From assembly GCF_040712315.1 (NCBI RefSeq), contig NC_134013.1:74778001-74842000 (forward strand): 64,000 nt of DNA, given 5' to 3'. A program made the position numbers and the translations under genes. This stretch comes from Castanea sativa. Taxonomy: Eukaryota; Streptophyta; Magnoliopsida; Fagales; Fagaceae. The notes beneath the pieces are model-generated. The model did no database searches, was not told the origin of the DNA, and saw only the letters and a program-made list of their open reading frames with translations. Of this stretch, positions 35,512 through 48,706 are shown one piece after another. Each line of letters opens with the position of its first letter. The stretch's first letter is position 1.

Positions 35512-37060
35512 TAAAAAGGATTTATTTATGACATCCGACCCATTATGGTTGTTCTTCACCATCAAGTTAATTTATCAATAGATTTCTAATCTTTTAAATG
35601 TAAATACATTTCTTATTCGAGGACAAAACACTTTACTCAAGTGAAGTAATTGGAATCCATTATCTTAATTACCCAACATTAGTTTCAAATATAATAACTT
35701 CGGTTGGTGATGTGCTGAACTACTCAATTTTCAAATGACCTTTTTAAAGGGGACAGGGGGGGGACAGTTGCGGATGCTCAGTTTAAAGAGAATCTAGAAA
35801 AATCAAATCAATAGCAAACACCACCATGCCATTGATGCATTGTTCCCTCCATTTTCAACTCCATCATGACATTAAAATGGTACTATCATAACAAACCTAA
35901 AATCGCCAAGTATTAAAATGCAATTACTAAGGCCTGCCATTGTCACCCAACCATAGTTGCTACACATGGCCAACTATTGCTATCACCACCAAACCCTTCT
36001 TTATTGCTACTGCCAAGCCAAATTGATAGTCAGGTTGGTCTAACTCGTCATCTTTGAGGCACAAACATTTTCACCTCACCCAACTTGGCTGATTCCTCAA
36101 AGACCAAGTGATAGCAGGCCCTACAATCCAGCAATTTAGTTCGGTATATTTCCTTCAAATGCCTATGAAATTGACAACGCATATTCATAGATTGTTGGTT
36201 TTTGGTATAAATGTACTTTTCTGGCAAAGAATTCAATTCTGGATTGTTCGATAGCTGTTAATGTAATACAAGAGAAGAAACTTTTCATGGGCGATCCCTG
36301 TCAAAAAGTATGTACTAGTTACCATTCTTAACATTTTCTCTTTCGAATAATTGGTGAATGTAAAGAAAAGAATAACTGAACAAGTTGTGTCCGCTGATCT
36401 TGTTTGCATCTATCAGGGACCTGCCCATCATCGGAAACTGTTTCTTTTTGCCTCCATTTGTGCATTGTGATTCAGCAAAAAAAATTAAAATAATCTGCAC
36501 GGTGAATATCTACTACTACTACTAATAATAATAATTAATAATAATAACATCAACAACAACAGCTGTAGCCTGTGGGATGTCAATTTTAGCTTGTTCCATA
36601 CACCTCCGCTTAGGTTACTCGTTTTTTATTTTTTTGCTATGATGTGAGATGCCCTAAAAAATGGACAATAGATGTTGAATAGAAAGACGTGGCCGACTTA
36701 CCTTTTGATCAAAAAAAAAAAAGAAAGAAAGAAAGGAGTGGCTGCGGCTGAATCCCCTCCAATAGATATCATTTCAATTTCATTACCATTCAATTTTTTT
36801 ATTTTGTTATTAACATCTTACAAAACAAAAGGCAGAAGGGAAATGTTATTACAACAGACATAACAATTAGCAGAGTTCAAGTATTAGCTACTTCATTCTT
36901 TTAACGAATTAAAAAGCATGGTTAGGAAACAACTTGCTCAATTCCTGCGCAAAACTAAACAAGGTAAAAAGCCAAAAACCATCATCTTTAGCATTGTATG
37001 AATGTAGTTGCACATTGTTACTATTAATATTTTTGACACTTTTATTAAAACCACAAAATA
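34481..37060. other. Intergenic, no gene recognised
   Basis: AT-rich sequence with small open frames lacking domain content (36048-36236 minus, 36315-36500 minus). Contains the long (TA)n at 35461-35508 and trinucleotide runs near 36515-36545. Confidence 0.5.
35461..35508. repeat. (TA)24 microsatellite
   Basis: Uninterrupted TA dinucleotide run, the longest pure microsatellite in the window and a likely polymorphic locus. Confidence 0.95.
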
Positions 37061-37062
37061 TA

Positions 37063-37219
37063 GGAAAAACTATAAAATATTCTGAAAGTACCATAAATAC
37101 ATATTTTCCCTCTCACATAAATTGTGGGTTCTACTATGAATTTAATTAAGGAAACTCACTATTATGTGAGAGGGGAGACTACGCATTTATGGTATTCCGA
37201 AAATATCTAATAATTTTCC
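37063..37219. mobile_element. Fold-back MITE, copy 1
   Basis: Nearly complete palindrome centred near 37143. The left arm (CATAAATACATATTTTCCCT, CTCACATAA) mirrors the right arm (TTATGTGAGAGGGGAGACTA, CATTTATGG). A partial extra arm follows at 37230-37270. No ORF. The same family is present at 41234-42108. Confidence 0.75.
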
Positions 37220-37273
37220 AAGGGAAAGTATGTACTTATGGTACCTTCGAGGTATTCTATAATTACTCAAAAT

Positions 37274-38416
37274 TAGGGATGGCCATGGGTAGGGTATGGG
37301 TATACCCGATCCATACCCTACCCGAAAAGTTTACCCATGGATACCCGAATATCAATATCCATTAGTATTCATACCCGAATATTATCCGAATTATTATCCA
37401 TAGATTTCTATACCCTACCCAAAACCCGAAACCTTTTTCTTTTTTTTTTTTAATCCAAATCATTTTAACTTAAAACTAACCAATAGGCAGGGCTCTATCA
37501 TTCCACTACGAACCTCCATATCTAAAATAAACATGAGCAGAGACATCTCCTTATCTTAGTCCCTTGGAACTTGAGAAAAAATTAGCAGGGCTACCATTAA
37601 CTAGAATTAAGAACCTCTTAAACACCATGAGGCTATAGAAGTAAAGCTTTGCACAATAAGTAATACTCTGTAACACATTGATACCAATGGAAATCATTTT
37701 ACATACTGAATATAAAATAACTTGCCACTATCAGATTGCATTTTTCTACATGCCAAAGATACTTCCATCAGTTATAAGTTCAAAATCTCACAAATGCCAA
37801 TGGCACTATTAGGAATTCAAACATAAATCCTTATTCACAAACACTAAATTCAACTTTAAAAACATATTATATATTGGATCCAATCCATTAAACACGATTC
37901 TACAGTAAATAAAAAAATAAAAAAAAGCATAGCCATCAAAATTATCTAGAACAATCCACGCTAGTGGATTGAATGAAAGGCAGATTAAAATTCCATGCTA
38001 GTGGATTGAATGAAAGTCAGATTAAAATTCCAATCACAATCCATAATTCAAAGCATTGCCAAGAATATAAATTATGGTTTACATCGACTATAAGAATCCA
38101 AGCAAATGAATTGAAATGCAGATGAATAACCAATCCAGATTCTAGGCAATAAAACCAATACCTTATTTGTATATTTATTACAAGCCACCAACTCTCACTC
38201 CAACACAATAATCAAAACTATTGTTTAGGGTTTAGGGTTTTTTTTTTTTTATAATACAGGTCGGGTTTGGATAATATTCATACCCTACCCAAATAATTCG
38301 GGTAATATCCATACCCTACCTAGTTAAGCTCTACCCATGAAGAACCGGGTATTACCCGGAACATTTGGATCGGGTAGGCTTGGATATCCATTACCCAATG
38401 GGTATGGTCATCCCAA
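37274..38416. mobile_element. hAT-like non-autonomous element with TACCCG arms
   Basis: 1143 bp. Ends TAGGGATGGCC / GGTCATCCCAA, flanked by a perfect 8-bp TSD CTCAAAAT (37266-37273, 38417-38424). Both arms consist of iterated ATACCCGA/GGGTATGG motifs in opposite orientation. The AT-rich interior has a 37-bp two-copy repeat (37960-38033) and a short TTTAGGG pair. No transposase. Confidence 0.88.
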
Positions 38417-38722
38417 CTCAAAATATAGATACACTTTTTGTAAGTGTTATACCTGAAGTTTCTCAATGAACTTTAAATATGTAATTTATTGGTCAATGTA
38501 GCATAATTGCGTAACGTATTGGTTTATGGGTCTAGCTTTCCTTTGGTAGTTTTTCAACTAGACATTTCATTAGTTTCTCTTTGAGATAGAATGATGTGGT
38601 ATTGAGTTTTAATCTTCACCACCAAAGATTTAGTAAGTGGATAATGTGACAAATTCTCATTAAAACAACAGGAGAAGTATATTTAAAAAGCTATTGAAAA
38701 TTGAAATAAAAAAGGGAAAGCT

Positions 38723-39233
38723 TGAAGGTTTAACAATGGAGGATCAATGAGAGAACTAGAGACGAGGAAAACAAAACTGAATTTTATTCAAGCTTTCTCA
38801 AAATGAATACATAACCCTCACTCTCTATTTATACATTACATAGATCGTAACTACTCTGGAAGATTCCTATCTAACAAGCTCTAACAGAAAGCACAACAAT
38901 ACACTATAAACTAAATATCTACAATCAATAGAGAAGAAATATCTGGATCTGTAAGTCATGAGAAAACAAAGTAATTCCAGACTTGTTAAGGAAGAGAAAC
39001 TGTGTCAAAACGACGTCACCTGGGATCTTGAATAAACACGTGTGAGTAAAACGATGTCGTTTCTCATTTGGTAAAACGCCATTGTTTTAAGCTCTTTTGA
39101 ACCAAAGTTACTATTGCTCTTGTGATCATTGAAACAATGGGCCTTCTTGCTTCTCAGAATCTTTGGTTCCACTTTCAAAAATAAGCCAAACCCTTGGTTT
39201 ATTGGCCAATATGCTTCTTATTATATGATTACA
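38723..39233 (-). mobile_element. Probable solo LTR, Copia-like, ends uncertain
   Basis: On the minus strand it begins TGTAATCATATAATAAG. It has a TATAAATAG box (near 38835) followed by an R-like region with GAATAAAATTCAG, a plausible polyadenylation site, and ends TTAAACCTTCA. The presumed flanks AAGCT / ACTTA do not match, so the TSD is lost or the termini are misplaced. Three AAAACGAYGTCGTTT-like motifs occur at 39006-39075. Confidence 0.5.
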
Positions 39234-39239
39234 ACTTAC

Positions 39240-41230
39240 CATGGTTTTTGAGTGGAGTTTATAGTGTGTCTTTGTGTTAGAACCATTTTTTCTTTCCTTG
39301 TGCGTGTTTGTTTCTCAAAAAAGAATATATATATATAAGTGACTAATTCAATTGCTGAATCTAAGTTATAGCAGCTAATGAACCGAAAAATGTATAATAA
39401 AAATAAGCGGAATTTGTGGCTGTTATATTTTCTCCCATTCCCTTTATTCCGCTTCTTCTTGTCCTTTTCTTCCCTAGAATGAATAATAAGATGCAAAGAC
39501 ATCCCACCAAGGATGTTGATGTGAATAAAAAGGGTCCTCCTTATTGTTGCTCACATGGGCTGGGTAACACTTTCCCACTTTCCCCATCAAATACGAAACA
39601 AAATTTTAATATAACAAAGTTGGTTGACTTGTTTTCATTATCTCAATTGTGACATAACTATTATCATTTACTTAATGCTCTAAGGACAGGCTGTGAGTAG
39701 GTCAAATACATTAAAGATACGTCATAAAGTGATGCTCATGATACTGACCCCATCAGCAAATTGAAAAATCAAGCAAAAAATCTAACAAATATAAAGGAAT
39801 GCCTTAAACTATTAGAGTACTACTATTTCACTACCAAATCACCAATTATTTGAAACCTTCCCTCAACAATCTGTTCTTGGTTATTTTAGTAATCAAAGAA
39901 TAATCAGGAAGTAGTTGTTGATACGGATAGAATAGAAGACACGTATATGGATACAAATATATGTGCAAAGCATTTGTTGTTTTTTTAACCGAGAGAGAGA
40001 TAGAGATTGAAAATAGTATATACATAAATGCCACATGAAGAAGTAATAATCTAAGTAGAGGTTATGGATAATATGCATAAAAGATAACACTAGAATTTTA
40101 TGGGTAATATTTTTCCCCACAATTAGGAAAGAGAACTCGGGGGGACAAGGTAGAGTCATCTCATGGTCCCCTTAGTAATATAATATATTAATTAGTTGAG
40201 AGGCCAAGCAATTCGGCCGACGATGCTAACTACTCCTTCTTCTTTTTTTCCTTTTTTTTTTGAGAAAGAACTACTCATGTAGTCATGTGTGCGTCTAATA
40301 TTCTACTTAGTTATAGGCATTGTCTTTTTCTCTTGCCACAAAGGGTATGTTTGGTAAGACGGAAGAGGAGGGAAAATAAGGATATATATATATATATATA
40401 AAAGAGAAGAGAAAGAAAAAAGGAAAAATAAAATATGCATTTAAATGTAAAGAGAAGAGAAAAGAAAGAAATAGAATATATTTTACACTATTCTCATTTT
40501 AAATTATAAAGTAATGGGTGTAACTGTATAAGAGTAATTTTATCAATTTCGTGGGAAAGTACGTAAATGAAGTATCATATGACATTAAAAATAAAGTAAA
40601 AAAAAAAAAGGAAAAAGAGGGAGTATCGATCAGATATTCGCATTTGCCTAGAGCTGGCTTACCATTGCAGTTTTATTCAACTACCATTTTGTTTGTTACC
40701 ATTTTTTTCCTCAACAAATATAGTTGTTCTACAACGGCTTCTTTTCAATTTTTTTTAAAATAATATATGCTGATATGCACAACATTGCAGATTATATTTT
40801 GTGGATTATAGTTGTATACTTGTATGCCTTTCCATATAGAGTACTACACACATACACCACAAAAAGGCACAAACAGTTGAATCTGAAATTTCACACTTCA
40901 TTCCTAGGTCTTTGTGAAAATGAAAGTCACACTTTCATTCCTAGGCTTGAAAGACTTCGCATTTGTTGTTGTTGTTGCTGTTTTTTTTTAATTATTTTAT
41001 TTATTTAATAAATAATAATTTGATAGAATGATAGAAGTTGGTAAGCATTATAAACTGAAATTACGGGATTGATTCCGGGGGACCATTTCCTAACCCATGG
41101 GCGGACCAAATCATAACAATTTGTTCATAAAATAAAGAGTAAAAAAAAACTTGAAGCTTATTATTATTATTATTTGGGTGTGGCAAATAAGTTAGATTTT
41201 TGTCGTACTTGTAGTAAAAGCTATCAAAAA
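39240..41230. other. Intergenic, no gene recognised
   Basis: AT-rich. A (TA)n run lies at about 40382-40401. Short open frames are A/T-biased and lack domains. Confidence 0.5.
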
Positions 41231-41233
41231 CTA

Positions 41234-42108
41234 GAAAAATTATTGAATACTTCAAGAGTAAAATAAATACGTACTCCTTCATCTCACGTGAATCGTGGAT
41301 CCCAACATGAATTTAATTAGTGAGACCCACAATCATGTGAAAGGAGTAAGTAAACATTTATGAAAGGCCGGCCCTAGGCCTAGGCCATTTAGGCAATCGC
41401 TTAGGGCTCCCTACTAGAGAAAGGCCCCAAATTTTGGGCATAAATTGAAATATATTTTTATAAAAAATATTTTTTTGAGATATAAGAAAAAAAATTAGTT
41501 TTACATTTTTCCTCTACTTTTGAGAAGTTCTAAAGAATTTAGTAATACTAGAGATAATACAACTTTAAATATAGGCTTACAAATATGTGTCACTAATCAC
41601 AAGAAATAATTCATATAGGAAAATGCTAGAAATATTATAAATTTTACTTCAAAACCTTTAAAAATTGATGTGACAATTAATATGATTTGTGGACATCAAT
41701 AACCTATTAAATACATTTTTAAATTACTTTTTGTGATTGATGATACATCTTTATAAGCCTCATGTTGTAAAATTTATAATATCTCTAACATCATTTATTC
41801 AAATACTTATTTATTATCTTCTTAAAGTGTTACAAATCACATTCATTGCTACATCGTTTGTAGTTTTTTGTAGTAATTTTTTTTTATAGCTTTAGCATTT
41901 CTTCAAAAAAATAAAAAAAGAAGAAGAAGCATATTACAAGATAATAAGAATGGAATTTTGTTATAAAAAAATTATGATATTAAAAACTAGTTAAATTTTA
42001 TTTAAGTAATAACAAAAAAGCCTCATTTAAATATATCGCCTTAGGCTTCAAATTTTATTGAGCCGCCCCTGCATTTATGGTATTCCGGAAGTATCCCATA
42101 ATTACCCC
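41234..42108. mobile_element. Fold-back MITE, copy 2, split by a hAT element
   Basis: Shares CATGAATTTAATTA, TCATGTGA, CATTTATGGTATTCCGGAA and the outer ATAATTACCC with copy 1 at 37063. The hAT element 41363-42071 is inserted in its right arm. Removing it and one TSD restores a continuous arm like that of copy 1. Confidence 0.75.
41363..42071. mobile_element. hAT-like non-autonomous element
   Basis: 709 bp, flanked by a perfect 8-bp TSD CATTTATG (41355-41362, 42072-42079). The right end reads ...TTGAGCCGCCCCTG, the common CAGGGGCGG plant hAT terminus inverted. The left end AAAGGCCGGCCCTAGGCC is a diverged match. GCCTTAGGC / GGCCTAGG motifs are sub-terminal. Confidence 0.82.
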
Positions 42109-42980
42109 AAAAATTGTATCTTTTGTATTGTATTTGGCATTTAAATTACCAAAACTATGGTATACCCAAGCAGACACAATAGTTTTATTCAATAATATAA
42201 AGTTAAAACTTCAGTATAGTTCTTTAAATTTTGTAAATTCAACTATGTGACTAAATAGACTAATATAACACCAAATGTGTTATCTTCCCCAAAAAATTTA
42301 AATTGAATTATGTGATTCAATGTTAAATGCAATCATAATGTCATATAGTTAAATTTAATTGAAAAACTTAAGGTATAACAAATAAAAATCTATAACTAAG
42401 TTTTGCCTCAAAGAAAAATAACAATAATAAGAAGGGTATAAAAAAATGATGATTAACTATTTTGGTGTTGCACCTTATAAGAAACCATCTTATTAAATCT
42501 TTTTTTTTTCCTAATAATTTCATAATTGGGAAGAAATGATTTGAACATGTTTACAACTAATGCCACTAAATTACAAGGCTTTTATATACTCATTTACATT
42601 ATTAACATTCTTATGAGTTATGATTGAAATGTGAACTCATCTTGAAATAGGTTCCATTTAATTTATAGGAAAAATGGAATTACCAATTTTTTTTTTTTGT
42701 TAATAATTCAATAGTTGAAATAAGGGGATTTGAACTCTGGAACAAAATTAAGAAATGTCAACCGGTTGAGTTACAAGGCTCTTAGCAGAAGCATCATTTG
42801 ATGATGAGAAAATCCGTGTACACAACTTTGATGAATTCTAGTTGGGAGAAATGTTATTACTAATTCTGCATTCAGATGCCATAACATTTTTTTGGAATAA
42901 ATATAAGGATTGAGAAGTATTGATCCTCTTTTTTTTTTTGGGTGCTGAATAGAAGCATTTGATCGTTCTGGTCATTATGA
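42109..42980. other. Intergenic with degenerate SINE-like relics
   Basis: Near 42530-42590 and 42700-42785 there are B-box-like GATTTGAACTCTGG and A-box-like GGTTGAGTTACAAGG stretches, in reverse arrangement, as in decayed minus-strand SINEs. No gene. Confidence 0.35.
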
Positions 42981-42983
42981 TAT

Positions 42984-43280
42984 ATGACAGAGCTCAAAGG
43001 TCCACTCACTATACATCTGGCCCTCAAGCCCAAATTATGTGGACCTAGAAACTCATTTGGCACTTGCAATTGGAAATCCATGTTCATCCACAGAGAGGGC
43101 ACAATGCTGCCCAATGCCCACCTTCTAGCTAGATACTCCATAGTCATATCTGATTGTACAATTTGGGTGGAGGACTCTCCCCCTATAATTGCTTCCCAAA
43201 TCATTAGTGACGTAGCTGTTTTGGGTCTTAACCCAGTTCAATGAAATTCAATCTATTTTCCCATCCAAAAAAAAAAAACT
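42984..43280 (+). pseudogene. 5'-truncated LINE fragment: end of RNase H-like domain plus poly(A)
   Basis: Near the end of an 86-codon open frame the sequence reads FIHREGTMLPNAHLLARYS and then WVEDSPP. This matches the ...REgN..AH.LAR... helix and tail of the RNase H domain at the C-terminus of plant non-LTR retrotransposon polyproteins. The frame stops at 43244, followed by a short 3' tail and an A-run at 43267-43278, as expected for a retroposed LINE 3' end. The rest of the polyprotein is absent. A fragment of a host RNase H-type gene is less likely because of the A-run. Confidence 0.6.
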
Positions 43281-43502
43281 CATTTGACTATTTCATTTTT
43301 TTTTTATTATCAGTAATAATAGAATTTATTGCAAGGGAAATACTGCTGCAACAAGGCCTGGGAATGCTCTGACACAATAACATCACAAAAGGATTGAGGA
43401 CTATTTCATGGACCATGTATATTAGGACATCTCTTTTGCATCTTTATTTCATGGTGAGAAATCAAAAAAATTATCTGATGAAGCAAAAATAGGACTGAAA
43501 GA

Positions 43503-43522
43503 ACCCCCCCCCCCCCCCCCCA
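43503..43522. repeat. Poly-C tract
   Basis: About 20 C in a row, rare in AT-rich plant DNA. The length may be unreliable in the assembly. Confidence 0.85.
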
Positions 43523-44499
43523 AATTTTTTGTTTTAACTTTCATTATTACAAGGAGGGGTACCTTTATTTTATAAAATAAAAAAAAAAACAATTTTCTCA
43601 AGGTCATCGTGCTTTAAATGTCAGTGTCTGAACCAAATGCAATAAGAATCACTGTATGGCCCATGATAAGGTCGGACAGACTTAGGCATGGAACCCTTTT
43701 TCACTATAGGTCAAATTGGACCAGATCACCTGGCTGATATGCAGATTGGGCTTCAAAAAGGGTCTAATACGGGCTAAGCCCCGTTGAGCTTGGCTTGAAC
43801 AATCATCTGAGAGGCTAATTCCAAGCCATTTCTTTTTTTGGTAAGTTTTACGTATCCATATTTTGTTTTAGCTAAAGACCCATTTTTGAGTGTGGTCCAC
43901 AAGTCAGCCCAATTAATAAGCTAGAAGTCCTAGAACACAAACTCTATTCCATTTTCTTACTAATCTTTTATTTTGAACTGATCTCAAATCAGATAGTGTG
44001 AGACTTTGAGACTAGTTAAGCAGTTCACTTGATTCCTTCGTTAGGATCCATTTGTTTCAAAGAAACTTTTATTTGAAAAAAAAAAAAAAAGGCTCCAATT
44101 AACGTATTGTGAAAAAAAAAATATAGTTTAAATGCTTTTATTATGAACACAACGAAATTATTAATTAATTATAGCTTTACCTCAATTAGTGATAGTAAAA
44201 AAAAGTCATACGCAGTGCATAAAGTTTTCACTTTTTGCGGCATATGAGAAATGTGAATGGTAGATAGTCGTTCTCATAAAAAATAAAAATAAAAACGATT
44301 GGTAGATAGTCTTAAATCCCCCCTCCCCCCTCCAAAAAAAAATTTAATTCTCTAGCCCAAACCCATGACCTGTCACTTTAGTGAAAAACACTTGTCATTG
44401 CATCAAGATTCAACCTCTTTTACCTCAATTAGTTATCCACAAGATTAGTGTTATTTACCACAATTCATAAAATTCACTAAATCATAAAACAAAAAACAT
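43523..44499. other. Intergenic, no gene recognised
   Basis: No ORF of interest. Contains poly-A tracts (44080-44094) and a short C-rich run (44318-44332). Confidence 0.5.
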
Positions 44500-45180
44500 T
44501 AGCACATTTTTTTAGGGAAAAACCATAGCAGAGATAATATACTCCAACAAGGAAATTCACCATCAAATAAGAAGTTTATAAACACTCACAAAGCTTTTGT
44601 GATTGGTCTCTACGACTCAATAGATGACTCACTAATGCCATCACAGCAGCTTCACAAACTTCGTCTATGTGAATCTCATTATTTTCATGAATGACATATT
44701 CGCTTCACAAACAAGAACCTCCAGTGCAATCAAAGGCACCTCCTTGAAGATTTTTCTATAGTGAACTCATTGGAAAACAACTTTGTGGTTTCAAATTGAT
44801 AACCTCTTTGGTTCACAATTATGGATGGCAAACTAGAATACTTTTCTCATTAAAGCTCAATGGAAGAAGGCATGGTTTTTTCTCTCATAAGCTCTGCATT
44901 AAGCCTCTCAATCTTTGAAAAAATCGCGTGTAAGATGCTTTATATAGGTGGTTCAAAAGTAGGATTTGAATGAAGGCTAAACTAGGGTTAAACATGACAA
45001 GATTATGTAATTTACGATCTTGCTTGAGCCAGGATCAAGCCAGCATCCGGTTCTTTAGCAATTCATTGGAGCGGGTATTCTCTCCACTCTCACTCAAACG
45101 AGTTTTTTCAACTTGAAATTTTTCAAACTCTTCGGGAACATATGTTTTAACCCTCTTTTAAATTGTAAAAAATACATTAA
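44500..45180 (-). mobile_element. LTR-like relic, ends unresolved
   Basis: A CTATATAAAG-type box on the minus strand (about 44938-44947) sits in LTR-like sequence: repeated AACCTC/CTTCAC motifs and a GAGCCAGGATCAAGCCAGCA stretch. No TG/CA ends with a matching 5-bp repeat could be set. Confidence 0.35.
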
Positions 45181-45554
45181 AATTTTTTTTTAAGAAAAAA
45201 TTTTTTGTGATTACAAGTAAAGATAATACCCACTCCAGTGATTACAGGATCAGGTGAACATTTTTTTTTTTTGAGAAACTGCTAGGTGAACATAAGCTAG
45301 GGCATGCACGTTGATGAAGCCATAAATTTAGTTAACAATATAGCTCCACAAAATGCTACTTTATCTATCTTACATTCTCATTTTATAAAACACCCAACAT
45401 CAGTTGTTTTATTTTAACTTTTAACATAATAAAATAATATATCCACTGCAATAAAATAATATATTTACTACAAAGAAGTGTGAACACATGAATAAAACAA
45501 TATATTTAATACAAAGCAGTGTGAATACACAATTTAATAATACTTTTTTTTTTC

Positions 45555-45704
45555 ACCGTGCACCTTTGGTGTGATGGTCACTCCATGAGTATAAAAGCTT
45601 ATGGGGTGTGGAGGGCCAGGGTTCAAGTCTTCAAGAAAGAGTTTTATACACATATACATTCTAGAGTAGAATTCTATCTTGTATATAAAATAAAAAATAA
45701 AAAA
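45555..45704 (+). mobile_element. SINE, family 2
   Basis: A box GGTGTGATGGTCACTCC, B box GGGTTCAAGTCTTC, then AAGAAAGAGTTTTATACACA and TAGAGTAGAATTCTATC, ending in an A-rich tail. The same order is found at 27790 (plus) and 54534 and 62642 (minus). Confidence 0.82.
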
Positions 45705-47560
45705 CATACTGTTTTTTACCCATGAGCTACAGTGCACACCCAAAAGTGTGGAGCCTAATTATTTAGTTTTGGCTCCATCAATGTAACCATAAATTTGTAT
45801 TTAATGGTGCTAAAAATAACAATATACTTTTTTAGCAACTACAGTACTAATGCTATTATAAGCTTCTTTGGTGCACAAATTTCTCCTTCATTCATGCCAT
45901 GGGCCATAAGTAACCCTGGATTGGACTGATCGACTTCATGACCAGACATACATCGATTGAATTATCTAGTCGGCAAGCAGTCGTGTTTATGAACTATTTT
46001 GTTATCTTAACAATAACGACTATTTTATGGTCAGTAGTACTGTAGCTTAATAACATTGTATTTTGTTTGTAAAAGAAGGGAAATTTTAAAAGAATCGTTT
46101 AAGGGTAGATTTAGTAACTATTTTTAGAAATATTTTATAAAAAAATAATAAAACATTTCATTTTGTTGATAATTTTTTATATTTTCTATCAAATAATATC
46201 AAAACTTTTTTAATATAGTTTATAAATAATCATTCTAAGGACACCGGTTAACATGACCTTTAAAAGAAATATTTATTGTTTGAATTGACCTAAAAATATA
46301 TTTCAAGAAATTTTTTTTAAAAAATTATATTGTTAGGTTTTCCCTAGGAATAATTTCTGCATACCAACAAAAATGTTCCAGATCTCAGAACAGTGGATGA
46401 GTAATAATGAGGTTAAAACTTTCATAATAATGTTTAATCTTTGATTTAAGAGCGCAGCGGCTCCTTGATTGACGCTAATGGAGTAAAATCAAACCTTTCA
46501 CTTGCGCGTTAAAAGAAAAGCAACAATAATAAAAGAAAAAGAAAAAGAGAAGAACTATGTCTATATCCAATATTGTATTGGGCATTTGGGCTTGGCAACA
46601 GCAGTAAGCACGTGCATGCACATGACCGAAATGTAGATTTTCGTAAGAGAGCCAATAGTTTCATTATCTTATGGATTTAAAGTTACCAACTTTTGACGAC
46701 ATTCTTGGTATTCTATTATTCAAGTAGCTGAAAAAGAGAGTGTTTTGTCAAAAACAATACCAAAGATTCCACCCTCAATTTTGTCTCTTGCAACCTCTTT
46801 TGGCGTGTGGGTCTCCGCCGAGTACAACAGGGAATCATTGAGAATGTTCTTTCTTTCATTCTATATTGGACGTCATCGATCGACCACCTGATCAGTGGTT
46901 TGTAAAGGCAATCTTCACGTCTCTTAGTGTAAAAGCATGGAATTTGATTTGCACGCAAGTATGATGGAGCCTTATAAGCTTTGCTTTTGCAAAAGGGCCT
47001 ATGAGCTATCGTTTCCTAACAGCATCTTTGTCGGTGTTTGTACGGCTACGTCAATGGTTGTTCATCAGCTTAGAAGTGAAACAAAAAAAAAAAACAAATG
47101 CTTGATCCAGAAAAGTTAGATTAACTAATTTGTAACTTTCACTAGGGGATGAATTTGGACCAAGTTTCCAAGCCTCCTCATGATCACTAGTGAATGTGAT
47201 TCTTGCAAATTGTCCAGCATGTGAGATACAAAGCAACACCTTCACTTTTCGTTTCGAATAAAAAAAAGCGTAGCTTACTGCGATTAAAGCTTTAGCCGAA
47301 TTATTCCAGTACTCATTGGTCATTGGATATATATCATGTGTGTAGAGAGGGATATATCCTACTTGTTAAATAAACATTTCAACGAATTCATTACTAAAGA
47401 CACCTTACTTCCATAAATCAAACTCAACATTTTATCTAGCTAACTTAGCAAATGAACAGTGTCTCGATAACTCTATCAATAAATTGTTCATCTCAAAGTT
47501 ATGAAAAATTATTATTTTTTATTCTAAAACTCTCTCTCTTTCTCTCGTAACGGTTCATTT
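45705..47560. other. Intergenic, no gene recognised
   Basis: Several short open frames on both strands at 46716-47323 have balanced composition but no recognisable motif, no start context and no splice pattern I would trust. Confidence 0.45.
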
Positions 47561-48070
47561 TCTCAAGATTCTTTGCCAACAATGATCCAACCACCACTCT
47601 CTCGCCATACACTACCTTCAACTACCACACAGAAATAGATTTGAATGCTAGTGCCCTAAAAATCGCCTCTCAAGACCATCCACATGTTTGTGAACCAACC
47701 TTCCTTTCTTAAGTCTGTGGTCGTCACTTGACCCAGTTCCCAACAACAAACGCCATTGCAACCACAGACTTGACCTCACCACAACCAAAGACCCATTTTG
47801 GAGTTGATGCAGATTTTAATTTGGGTCGGTTGGGGGTGTTTTCTAGGTTGATGTAGGGTCGATCTGGGCTAGGTGATGTAGGTTCAAATTTGGGTTGGTG
47901 TGGATATTTTTTGGATTGTTGCGGGTTCAATTAATGGACTTGGTTTCGGATTTTTTTGGGTTGATGTTGGTTGTGGATTTTTTGGGTTGATGGTCGAATG
48001 GGTTGTAATTTTTTTTTTTCCTTTTGTATTGATGTAGGTTCCATCTATGTTGTGGATTTTGGGTGCTTGA
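47560..48070. repeat. Low-complexity GGTTGATG-rich stretch
   Basis: CT-rich, then repeated GGTTGATGTAGG/TTTGGGTTGGTG motifs resembling the interiors of elements A, B and E. Probably part of another non-autonomous element of that kind, interrupted by the hAT at 48075. Open frames are repeat-driven. Confidence 0.4.
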
Positions 48071-48074
48071 TAGG

Positions 48075-48619
48075 TAGAGGTGGTAATTTGTGTTCGCGGG
48101 TTGTATTCGTGTCGTGTCAAGCCATTAGTATTCGGCTGTATAAGTTAACCCGAACCTAATTTATTTAATAAACGTGTTAGGAATCCTCAACCCAAACACA
48201 ACATGTTTATTAAACAAGTCAACCCGACCCGACACATTAAACTCATTTAATTAACAAGTCATGTAAAGGCTAATACAAATGACCCATTTAATAATCTATT
48301 TGATTAATAGGTCATATTTAACCCATATAATTTTTTATCAATTCTTATATATCTAAAATTAAAATACAATTATAAATATAGTAATAAACATATTAAAACA
48401 ACTATTACTTAAGTAATAATATCAAAATAACTAATAACTTTATAAGCTAAATTATTCAAATAGGTTCGCATGTTGAAGATGAACACGACCCGTTCATTAA
48501 ACAGGTTAGTTGTGTCAACCTGAATATGACCCAAACTCATTTAGCCTTAACCCATGGCCTATTTATAAATGGGTTATTCGTGTCGGGTTTGAGGGTCGTG
48601 TCAAATTTTACCACCCCTA
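48075..48619. mobile_element. hAT-like non-autonomous element
   Basis: 545 bp. Ends TAGAGGTGGTAATTTG and CAAATTTTACCACCCCTA are inverted. Flanks TTGATAGG / CTGATATG agree at 6 of 8 positions. Arms are rich in CGTGTCGTGTC / GGGTTATTCGTGTCGGG and AACCCGACCCGACAC, around an AT-rich centre. Confidence 0.75.
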
Positions 48620-48646
48620 CTGATATGGTTGGATTGGAGGAGAGGC

Positions 48647-48671
48647 TATATATATATATATATATATATAT

Positions 48672-48706
<35 letters not shown>
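48647..48706. repeat. (TA)n followed by (TTTA)n microsatellite
   Basis: TA run 48647-48670 passes directly into nine TTTA units. The overlapping open frame is an artefact. Confidence 0.95.

Noticed and set aside
38222..38240. Telomere-like TTTAGGG repeat
   Set aside because: Only two units, inside a hAT element; not a telomere or interstitial telomeric array.
46716..47323. Cluster of three open frames on both strands
   Set aside because: No recognisable motif, no consistent splice structure and no promoter or poly(A) context; left unannotated.
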